Of a stretch of 64,000 bases of DNA, positions 1-8,200 are shown piece by piece. Numbering within the stretch: position 1 is the first letter of the stretch; each line of letters starts with the position of its first letter. Location: the NCBI GenBank assembly GCA_046049675.1, contig JBJORA010000122.1:1-64000 (forward strand), given 5' to 3'. The notes under the pieces were generated by a model. That model did not search any database. It worked only from the letters and a program-made list of their open reading frames with translations, and was not told the origin of the DNA. This DNA is from CAIXQW01 sp046049675. Lineage in GTDB: Bacteria; Bacteroidota; Bacteroidia; Chitinophagales; Chitinophagaceae. A program made the translations under genes and the position numbers.

Positions 1-2817
1 ATTCAGCATATAGCCATCCTCAGATGGTAGAAATGGTATGCCGCCACTAGCCAATGCACTTTTGTAATCAAACTTTAGTGTTATGCCCGTAGCAGCAGTG
101 CCTGTAATACTGATAGGAATATTTTGATAGTAATAATTTAGCGCGCCTGACTTGGTTGTATAGTATGTATAGTTTTGATTGGGGTCTGTACCTACATAGT
201 CCCATCCTGCAGGTATGTTTAATACTACCGAATCTGGTATTGCCTGCGGACGATACTCGCCTGGAAAAAACTGCTTAGCAGCATAGCCACCTAAACGACG
301 CACATAATTTCTAAAGCCAACGGTAATATCGTTGCAGCTTGTGCCATTTGCAGGAAAAGCAGCATCCAGCAATAAGAAGTTCCATTGTCCAATAACATTG
401 GCAGCATACTTAGGCTCAAAGCATGTAAACTGTGCCCCTGCTATACCAGTATAGGCGCCGCTAGGTATGGCCTGCGAAGCAAAAACAGTGTGTGTAAGGG
501 TAGATACAATAGGTGCATCAGTAGCACCATAGTTTGGATCGCCTGCGCCAACATGTGTTATGCCGCTTGGCGAATTGACTTGCATAGGTGGTGTATATTT
601 TATATCTGCTTCTACAATTACACTATCGCCTTGTTGGTAGGTAATTGGGCTAGTTAATGGCGGTGTAAATGTTGCAGTGCTCCAATCTGCTCTAAAGTTG
701 GTACCAGCTGTTATTGCGGTTAATGGTACGTTGGTAGCTATGTACGAAGTTGCACCTTTGATAATAGTTACCTTTGCGGTAACACCTGTCCATGTTGCTG
801 CATTGAAGTTCCAATCGGCATATACACCATTCCAACTAGTAATAGATGCTGGAGACGTTTGGTCCAAAATAATGCTTCTATACACGGTATGCAAAGTATC
901 GCCTGGTTGGTAGCGATCTAAATCCACCTTGTTGAAGTCTAAGCTGCCTACCGCATCTGGCTGGCCGTCTAAGTTGTTGTCTGGCAAACCAAAGCTAGTT
1001 CTGCCGAATGCAAAAAAAGTTGGACTAACACCTCCGGTTGGGCAAGGCTCGCCACAAATTACTTCGCTGCTGGCAGAAACGCATTTTGATGCAAGTATTC
1101 TGTCTGCAAGTGGGCAAGTAGAGTCTAATACTGATGTAAACTGAATCGGAAAATTTTGAATACCGCATGCACCTGTTACAGGTGTACAAATATTTAGCAC
1201 AAAAATTTGGCCAGATAAGGCAGGTATATACCGAATAATTACATCCTGCCCAACTTGAACTGGATAACCCGGCAGAGGGCTAACACCCATGTTAATTTCA
1301 GTAAAGTCTGTTGCAAGATTATTAATGGTCATGCCGACTGGCAATGTAACCTTACATTCTATATAATTAGCACCAGTGTTGTTAGTTACTTCTGTTGCAT
1401 CTATTTTCAACTTAAAGCACGACCCAGCAATTACCTGTGCTGGTAGCTGCGGCGTTAACGATGCAATGTAGTTGTTTACATCTGGATTTACGTGAAAACT
1501 GCTTGTGCCAGCTGCACCGCATTCGGTTTGATAATTGAAGTCAATTGTTTGCCAGTAGTTGTAATGCCCTTCGCCACAAGCTCCCCCATCGCTGCACTTG
1601 CCTATACTATAACTAATGGTCATAGTGCCTCCTACTGGTATATCCAAGCTACCTAAATTTGCTGTTGCGATGCTTGGCAAACCTACTTGACAAGCAGGCA
1701 CAGAACCAGGTGCACTTATAACTACATTTTGTGTTGTAACAGACAAATGGCTACCATTAACCATAAAAGAAGCAGTATCTATATAATAACCCTGATAGTT
1801 AACAACATCATTCAAATAGTAAAAACTTCCTAAACGCAGTTGCACATTGTTTGCAGGTCCATTGCCATTGTTTGTAATGCTTAGTGTGATTGTCCCAAAA
1901 TTATTTGATGCACAATAAGCACCATTTTTTGTGAAGGTCATTGTGCCTGTAAGTGCAGGATTAGTTACTAATGCAGTATAATTGCCCGTTGTTGTGGCTG
2001 CCGCGCAAATACTTGTTGCATTACATCCCCAAGCTGCAGCATAACTAATTTGACCTTGGTTACAGTTTGTAGCTATTACTGGTTGACTAACGCTGATTGC
2101 AGGATCGCTATCGCATAAACCACTTGCAAATGTAGGTGTTCCAAAAATCTTGTACACCAACAATGTTGCTGTACTAAGTGCAGGATCTGGCGCAAAATTT
2201 ACACCATCTGCAATAATATCTCCATTGGGCTGCAAGCCTACACCAGCATAGTCTATTGAAAGAAAAACTGTATCCACACAGCCTTGTCCATTATTTTGAA
2301 ACGAAAATATACGCGTATGGGTAGAGCCAATTGGCGCATTAATGATGGCTGATGGCTGGGTTATTGTAAGGGTTGGATACTTTACTTGGTAAAAGTTTAT
2401 AAGTGGATCGTTGTCTAATACGCCGCCTACTGATATATTATCCTTAAAACTACCTCCACTTAAGGCTGTTGCATAGGCTCCGCAAGCGGCTTTACGTAGT
2501 AGGCTAAATGTAAATGGGCTTGAAGCACCACTAATTGTAAAAACTGGTGTGTTGAGATTTGTAATATTCTCCGTAACTGCACCACTGCCGCTTGTGATAA
2601 CAAATGAACCTGGTATATACTCGTTTCCTATTGCTAAGTCTACGGTAACCGTCTCGGTTGTGCTATTGGCTCCCGTTATCTCTGCCGTAAGAAGGGTAGA
2701 ATCTCTGCAAATTGACAAGTCGCCTGCTGCTACAGGGTATGAAATGCTTTGTGCATTAGCACAGTTGGTTGTAGCAAGAAAAAAACTACAAAAAATAGAA
2801 AGTAAAGATATCCGCAT
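1..2817 (-). CDS. Giant secreted repeat protein, N-terminal 939 residues (C-terminus beyond window)
   Basis: The frame is open from an ATG at 2817 to the left edge. It begins with a signal peptide (MRISLLSIFCSFFLATTNCANAQ, here split as MRISLLSIFC and SFFLATTNCANAQ) followed by QSISYP. The rest reads as extracellular beta-rich modules with regularly spaced Cys residues, and motifs such as NNGQGC, CDSDPAISVS, CSDGG, CGEGHYN and FGRTSFGLPDNNLDG. Nearly every motif recurs in the same order in the complete 1716-residue protein at 5249-10399, so the two are tandem paralogs. By that comparison the missing part should end in a T9SS sorting domain. It is probably a surface protein or adhesin; no enzymatic motif is seen and the function is unknown. 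The IS-bearing gap lies directly upstream. Confidence 0.85.
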   Translation of the reverse strand, partial: MRISLLSIFCSFFLATTNCANAQSISYPVAAGDLSICRDSTLLTAEITGANSTTETVTVDLAIGNEYIPGSFVITSGSGAVTENITNLNTPVFTISGASSPFTFSLLRKAACGAYATALSGGSFKDNISVGGVLDNDPLINFYQVKYPTLTITQPSAIINAPIGSTHTRIFSFQNNGQGCVDTVFLSIDYAGVGLQPNGDIIADGVNFAPDPALSTATLLVYKIFGTPTFASGLCDSDPAISVSQPVIATNCNQGQISYAAAWGCNATSICAAATTTGNYTALVTNPALTGTMTFTKNGAYCASNNFGTITLSITNNGNGPANNVQLRLGSFYYLNDVVNYQGYYIDTASFMVNGSHLSVTTQNVVISAPGSVPACQVGLPSIATANLGSLDIPVGGTMTISYSIGKCSDGGACGEGHYNYWQTIDFNYQTECGAAGTSSFHVNPDVNNYIASLTPQLPAQVIAGSCFKLKIDATEVTNNTGANYIECKVTLPVGMTINNLATDFTEINMGVSPLPGYPVQVGQDVIIRYIPALSGQIFVLNICTPVTGACGIQNFPIQFTSVLDSTCPLADRILASKCVSASSEVICGEPCPTGGVSPTFFAFGRTSFGLPDNNLDGQPDAVGSLDFNKVDLDRYQPGDTLHTVYRSIILDQTSPASITSWNGVYADWNFNAATWTGVTAKVTIIKGATSYIATNVPLTAITAGTNFRADWSTATFTPPLTSPITYQQGDSVIVEADIKYTPPMQVNSPSGITHVGAGDPNYGATDAPIVSTLTHTVFASQAIPSGAYTGIAGAQFTCFEPKYAANVIGQWNFLLLDAAFPANGTSCNDITVGFRNYVRRLGGYAAKQFFPGEYRPQAIPDSVVLNIPAGWDYVGTDPNQNYTYYTTKSGALNYYYQNIPISITGTAATGITLKFDYKSALASGGIPFLPSEDGYMLN

Positions 2818-3006
2818 ATTAAAATTTTTGTGCCACATTAAAAACAACAAGCGTGCCAAACTGATCTACAATAGTTATATAGCAACAGTTTAGATGTGCT
2901 TAATGTTAGTGGCATTTTTTGTAAAAAATTACTAATCAATTCGTTAGCAGTTAAATTACAATCACGTTTAGGCATAAAACTATTTTTTTGATGACCTATA
3001 TAGGCA

Positions 3007-3014
3007 ATTGATAC
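3007..3014. repeat. Left copy of 8-bp target-site duplication ATTGATAC
   Basis: ATTGATAC stands immediately outside the left inverted repeat and recurs at 4382-4389 immediately outside the right one. Eight bp is a usual duplication size for IS256-family elements. The unmutated pair sets the element's outer limits. Confidence 0.75.
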
Positions 3015-3042
3015 GGTAGTGTAAACTAGATTGTGTAAACTC
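3015..3042 (+). repeat. IS256-family left inverted repeat
   Basis: It contains GTGTAAACTAGATTG followed by a second TGTAAACTC. The reverse complement of 4354-4381 matches with one internal mismatch (G/A at 3029) and two near the outer tip. Confidence 0.8.
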
Positions 3043-3055
3043 CCTTGGGGGGGTG

Positions 3056-3115
3056 GTAGCTCTAGGAGGCTGTGGAGCGTAGCGGAACAGCCTCCTAGAG
3101 CTACAAATTTTTTTT
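3056..3115 (+). terminator. Strong hairpin terminator inside the IS left end, facing the transposase gene
   Basis: Perfect 18-bp arms GTAGCTCTAGGAGGCTGT (3056-3073) and ACAGCCTCCTAGAGCTAC (3087-3104) enclose a 13-nt loop. An eight-T run at 3108-3115 follows on the plus strand only. It lies between the left inverted repeat and the transposase start at 3138. Plus-strand transcripts entering from outside would therefore end before the transposase (inference). This resembles known IS strategies that guard against impinging transcription. Confidence 0.75.
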
Positions 3116-3137
3116 AATAACTTTAAAACATTACACA

Positions 3138-4322
3138 ATGCAAAAAAAACTAAAAAGTGAGGCTTTGATGCCAGAGGGCTTTTTTAAGCAATTCAAAACA
3201 AAGGATGATTTTCAAGGCTATTTTAACACCTTGTTCAAGCAAGGTATAGAGCAAATGCTTAATGCTGAAATGGAAGAACACCTGGGATATGCCAAGCATG
3301 ATATTTCCGGTAACAATTCTGGCAATAGTAGAAATGGCACTTTCCCAAAAACTGTTATTACTGAAAATGTAGGAGAAGTAGTTCTTAATATTCCTCGCGA
3401 TAGGAAAGGGGAATTCAATCCTCAAATAATACCGAAAGGAAATACAATTAGTAGTAAAATCGAGGACTCAATTATCGGCATGTATAGTCGGGGAATGACA
3501 GCTTCAGACATCTGCAACCAAGTACACGACATGTATGGCTTAGGCATCAGTGAAATGACTGTATCTAACATTACAGAGCGAATCATGGCTCAAGCACAAG
3601 AGTGGCAACAGAGGCCATTAGAATCAGTTTATTTAACAGTGTGGATGGATGCTATAGTTCTCAAGATAAGAGAAGACAATAAACTAGTAAACAAGGCTGT
3701 TTACATAGTTATAGGCCTAACTAACGATGGCCGCAAAGAGGTTCTTGGTTTTTGGATTGGAAGCAATGAATCAGCTTCATTCTGGTTGGCTGTATTGACA
3801 GAGTTAAAAGCTAGAGGAGTTGAAGATATTTTGATTGCCTGTACCGATAACTTAAAGGGTTTTACGCAGGCGATAAATAGCGTTTTTCCTAAAACAATTA
3901 CTCAGCTCTGTATTGTACATCAAATAAGAAATAGCTGCAAATTTGTTTCATGGAAAGACATCAAAGAGTTCACAAAAGATTTACGCAAAATTTATACTGC
4001 AATCAATAGTGAGGTAGCACTTCAAGAATTGAAAAAGTTTAAACTCAAATGGATTAAGTATAAATATGCAGCTACATCTTGGGAGGACAATTGGGAAAAT
4101 CTAAGCAATTATTTTGCCTTCCCGCTTGAGCTACGCAAGATAATTTACACCACAAATACAATCGAAAATCTGAATCGTGGGATAAGAAAATACACCAAAA
4201 CCAAAACACAATTCCCGACAGAACGCTCGGCTACAAAATCTGTATTTTTGGCAATACAAAACATCGAGCAGGCATGGACAGGGGTATCCATAACTGGAAA
4301 GCAATCCTGCAACAATTTTTGA
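3138..4322 (+). CDS. IS256-family transposase, C-terminus frameshifted
   Basis: Mutator/IS256-type DDE transposase of 394 residues that cuts and moves the surrounding element. Catalytic residues are visible as D171 (WMDAIVLKI), D237 (CTDNLKGF) and E343 (TTNTIENLNRGIRK), with the family signature CIVHQIRNS near 258. The last 13 residues (after QAWTG) do not look like the family. In the next frame the DNA continues GIHNWKAILQQF, then LIIFETRCQL, and stops at 4351, three bp before the right inverted repeat. That is the expected IS256 C-terminus, so one base is missing at the GGGG run 4281-4284. A short leader after the internal terminator (TAACTTTA near 3115) suggests a weak private promoter. 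Confidence 0.88.
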   Translation: MQKKLKSEALMPEGFFKQFKTKDDFQGYFNTLFKQGIEQMLNAEMEEHLGYAKHDISGNNSGNSRNGTFPKTVITENVGEVVLNIPRDRKGEFNPQIIPKGNTISSKIEDSIIGMYSRGMTASDICNQVHDMYGLGISEMTVSNITERIMAQAQEWQQRPLESVYLTVWMDAIVLKIREDNKLVNKAVYIVIGLTNDGRKEVLGFWIGSNESASFWLAVLTELKARGVEDILIACTDNLKGFTQAINSVFPKTITQLCIVHQIRNSCKFVSWKDIKEFTKDLRKIYTAINSEVALQELKKFKLKWIKYKYAATSWEDNWENLSNYFAFPLELRKIIYTTNTIENLNRGIRKYTKTKTQFPTERSATKSVFLAIQNIEQAWTGVSITGKQSCNNF

Positions 4323-4353
4323 TTATCTTTGAAACGCGCTGCCAACTCTAAAT

Positions 4354-4381
4354 GAGTTTACACAATTTAGTTTACACTCTC
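4354..4381 (-). repeat. IS256-family right inverted repeat
   Basis: It reads GAGTTTACACAATTTAG then TTTACACTCTC, the near-perfect inverse of the left end, and is followed directly by the target duplicate at 4382-4389. Confidence 0.8.
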
Positions 4382-4389
4382 ATTGATAC
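4382..4389. repeat. Right copy of 8-bp target-site duplication ATTGATAC
   Basis: Identical to 3007-3014. See the IS256-family element. Confidence 0.75.
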
Positions 4390-4459
4390 ATAAGATATTT
4401 AGCTTTTTAGGTTTATGTTCGCGATATCTTTTGGTACTTAGCGCTATTAGTACCGACCC

Positions 4460-4957
4460 TTAATGCCACCAATACCTTTTCATTTCTATCAATCTCCTTT
4501 GCTGGCTTGCCTGTAAAAATTCATCGGGCTTAGCACGATGCCCAGCAAAGAAAGCATCGTCAAACTTAATATATCCGTCAAGTTTATAAGTGCTAGCTCG
4601 CTTAGCCATGCTTTTTCTAATCTTGTGCATCACAAGCCACACAGGTTCATAACGACTGTGTCCTAGCAAACCTTGCATCTGTAACGCGGAGTAACCTTTT
4701 TTTGCAGCAACCATCAAATACATGCAGGTGAGCCAAAGTCTATACTTCAACTTAGAGTTTTCCATCACCGTGCCTTTGCGAAGTCCAAGCCTGTAAGCGC
4801 ATCCATTGCATGTCCAACAACGAATAGTGCTTGTCCAACGCTAACTGCTGCTGCCGCAATTGCGGCAAGAAATACCATTGGCTTCGCGATGCAAACGCAA
4901 AAAATCTATATACTTCTCCTCGGTGTCAAATCGCTTCAAAAATTATGTCAAATTCAT
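4460..4957 (-). pseudogene. IS1595/ISXO2-type transposase remnant
   Basis: Read from ATG 4957 on the minus strand, the sequence gives MNLT-stop-FLKRFDTEEKYIDFLRLHRE, then a zinc-ribbon-like CRNC...CWTCNGC, then LGLRKGTVMENSKLKYRLWL, and continues to GYIKFDDAFFAG. This order (zinc ribbon, xGTVFENSKL, IS1595-type core) is that of ISXO2-like transposases. Stops interrupt it after NLT and after the zinc knuckle (CGSSS-stop-RW). The C-terminal half of the catalytic domain is absent: the frame ends at KRYWWH. It is dead by several independent lesions and older than the adjoining IS256 element (inference). Only residues from MMENSKL onward form an open frame (4460-4768). Confidence 0.8.
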
Positions 4958-5173
4958 TCCATTAATAATTTGACACAAAACTACAGGCCCATAACGAAGC
5001 CTATCTGCGTTCAGGTGCAACTTAGCGGACAATCATTAGTTTTCTTACAACGAGGATATAAAAATGAGTACCGAAATAGTTATGAAGTGGAATTTTATTG
5101 CAGTAAATTCCTAATGCGTATGCTGGGTTTAAGTAGCACCTCGTCCTCGTTACGTACAACCTTGCATAGTGTA

Positions 5174-5210
5174 AGAAAAAAAGGCTGCCACAATTGTGTA
5201 ACAGCCTTTT
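5174..5210 (-). terminator. Terminator of the 1716-residue secreted protein gene
   Basis: AAAAGGCTG and CAGCCTTTT arms flank a 14-nt loop. On the minus strand a T run follows. It lies about 40 bp beyond the stop at 5249. The rest of 4958-5248 shows no supportable gene. Confidence 0.75.
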
Positions 5211-5248
5211 GGTTTAAATTAAATCTTAGTATATCGCATTTGCTTTCC

Positions 5249-8200
5249 TTAGTCAACTTTAGTGCACTTAAGCACACCACTTTCGTTACTGCCAAGGTTG
5301 TTGTATTGAATTAAATACTGCCCAGGTAACATATGCTGTAAGTCTATTTGAATGGCATTGTCGCCAGGCGTAATTGCAAATTGCTCATGTTTTACTATTC
5401 TGCCAACAATATCGCGCACTATCACCACAATTTCGCCTTCGCCATCGCGACTAGCAAAGCGAAGTGTGGTGCTAGTGTTGGTTTGATTTGGTATTAACTG
5501 ATATTGTGTAGCTGTTGATTTTACATTAATGATGTTCACGACATTACTGTATAAAATTTTGCCGTTATTATCAACCATGCGTAGTTTATAAAAATCGTTA
5601 CCAGTTGCAGTAGCGTGGCTTATTTTGTATACATGTTTATTTGAAGCACTGTAAGGAATCTTTGTAAGTACTTCAAAATTATTTTGCGTGCTAGTACGCT
5701 GCAATACCTCGTAATATGCCACATTGTCTTCAGCTGCCATTTGCCATTGCAATTCGTTGGTGCCAGCGGCTAAGGCTTTACCCGTAAAGTACATCAAGGC
5801 AATTGCTAAAGGTGAATTAGTACTCAGTTTACCGCTTGCATTTTCACAAAGGCAAGCAGTAGTACCGTTTGCTAAAGTATCTTGAACTAAGGCGAACAAT
5901 AAATTGCCTGCAGGACAATTGCTTGAACTATATGAAAAAGAACCTGATTGAGTAGTTGTGCTACCAACTGCTACAGCATCTGTGTTAAAACTATGCAATA
6001 AAGTACCGCTTACACTTGCACAATAAATGTTTATCATGCCTGCACCAGCTGCTGCGTCCTGTGTACCAGTGTTTTCAATAGTCATATCATAGTTGATGAT
6101 GCCCGCGTTTTCCGTCATTGTAAATGATTGCACTGTAAGTTGTGGTTTATTTATGGTAACTGTTACACTATCGTCGCTTGTAATTTCGGCGATTTGGCAA
6201 GTACCGAATGTAAGCGGGCAAGAGAAACCACGTGATCTAAATACCTGTGAGTAGATTGGCAGTGGATCTACGCTGCATCCTATACTATTGGTTGGCTCTA
6301 CGTTATAGGTAATGGTTGCAGTATTATTTGTTGTATTTGTAAATCTTACAACAATGCTAGTGTCGGTCTCGCTAGTAGAAGCAAATGCTCCGCTAACGCT
6401 TAAGCTACCACTAATGTAGCGTAAACCAGCAGGCATAGTATAGATGACGCTATCGCCATCATAAGTATTGCCATCTACAGAGGTAATAGTAGCTGTAACT
6501 ACGCCCTGAGTGCCACATTCCAATACGGCAGGCGCGATGCCTAATGTTTGTGTTATATCTACATTGGTGCCTTGTGGTGTTGCCTTAATTGGTCGCCCTC
6601 TAATGACTAAACCATTACCTATGGCAGTACCACCACAAACCTTATCTCCAAATATCGTAAATCTTGGAACACCTCCACTTACAAATTTACAATCGTTGAC
6701 CTGTACTTGAAATTCAATAAATGCTGTGCGTTCGTCTACATTTGCCGCGTTTGCCACTCCTTTTAAGCCACTTGCCGGCATTAAACTATGATCTTCTAAG
6801 TTAAGTGTATAATTTCTTCCTACGGGTGCAACTACAAATACCTCCGGGTTATTATCGCCAGCATAGTAGTAGGTAAAACTATTGCCAACAACTGTTGTAC
6901 CTACTGGAACAGTTACTAAAACGTTGGGATTATCAAGGTCGCCATTTTGTGTGCTTCTTACACGTACTTTGTAATTAATAGGGCTGCAAATATCTACAGT
7001 TGTGCCAGGCGCTGGTTCTGTAATTTTTAGCAATTGAATCTCGCTAGTTGCAGATGTTGCTTTAAGGAATTGATCTTTACTTGAACAAGCATTGTCAGCG
7101 GTTGTTGGGAATGCTGAACAATCCCATCCTACACGCAGTTTGATACTATCTTGTGCACATGTACTTTTATTGAAATAAATTCGAACTAAATCGCTTTGTG
7201 GATTTACTAAACCAACACTATCAATTTGGTATAGATTTTTGTCCACACCGTAATTACTACTGATGGCCAAAGGTGTACCAATAGGATATTCAACACTCAA
7301 AATAGAAATGCCGCTACCTGCTAATTTTTCTGTAGCAAGCCAAATATATTTTGCCACATTAGCGTTAGCACCTGTAATTTGAATATCCCAATAGTTATTG
7401 GTTGCAGACGCTGCTTGTACTACACCAGAATTATTATTTACAATAATATCCGGGCGATTTGTGCCAGAGTAAGTGGTAGCTCCAAAGTAGTCGCTTGTAT
7501 ATGCTGCGCCATTAGTACTGGATGGGTAGGATACAAAGTGACCATACTCGCGAGCCGTAGTAGTGGTGTTAGCTGGTGTTGCACAACTTGGGCGAAGTAT
7601 ATATGATTGTACTACGTAAAAATCTTCTGATCCTAACAATAGACCACCGCTCGCATAAGCTGCAGCAAAATCATAAACAAGTTTTAGGCCTGTAGATGCG
7701 TTGCCTGTTACAGTTACAGGCACTGTGTAATCTATGCGCGCATTCACGCCTCGTTTTGGTGTATAAAATTCGTAGTTATTGGCAGTGTTGGCGCCAACAT
7801 ACTCCCAACCCGCTGGCACGTTCACAATTACGGAATCCTGCCTAGCTTGTGGTCTATACTCGTATAAGAAAAATTGTGTACTAGTGTAGTTGCGAAGACG
7901 ACGTTGGTAGCTAATAAATGTACCTTCTGCAGTATTGCAGCCTGTTGCACTTGTTGGAGGATACACAAACATAAAATTCCATTGACCAATAACATTAGCC
8001 GCATATTCTGGCACAAAACAAGTAAACTGATCTATTCCGCTATATGCAGCAGATGGCACTGTTTGCGTTGCATAAACAGTGTGAGAAAGATTGCATACGA
8101 TAGGAGCATCACTATGTGTTACGCTAGGATCACCAGCACCTACTGAGTGACCAGAAGTTATTGCGGGTGGTGCATAACGCAAGTCCGCTTCTATAGTAAG

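Larger units (their letters stand above)
3015..4381 (+). mobile_element. IS256-family insertion sequence, 1367 bp
   Basis: The element is bounded by 28-bp imperfect inverted repeats (3015-3042 and 4354-4381; the inner 24 bp match at 23 positions) and by identical 8-bp target duplications ATTGATAC. Each end holds GTGTAAACT twice in direct order. Inside are an 18-bp-arm terminator hairpin and one transposase gene with an intact DDE triad but a frameshifted C-terminus. It is inserted between two tandem giant-protein paralogs. The perfect target duplication and near-identical ends point to a recent insertion (inference). Confidence 0.85.

Noticed and set aside
4270..4330. Programmed ribosomal frameshift in the IS256 transposase
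   Set aside because: IS256-family transposases are made from one frame and there is no slippery heptamer with a downstream structure; a deletion in GGGG is simpler.
4889..5314. Plus-strand open frame of 141 codons
   Set aside because: It runs antisense through the IS1595 remnant and a terminator and has no recognisable motif.
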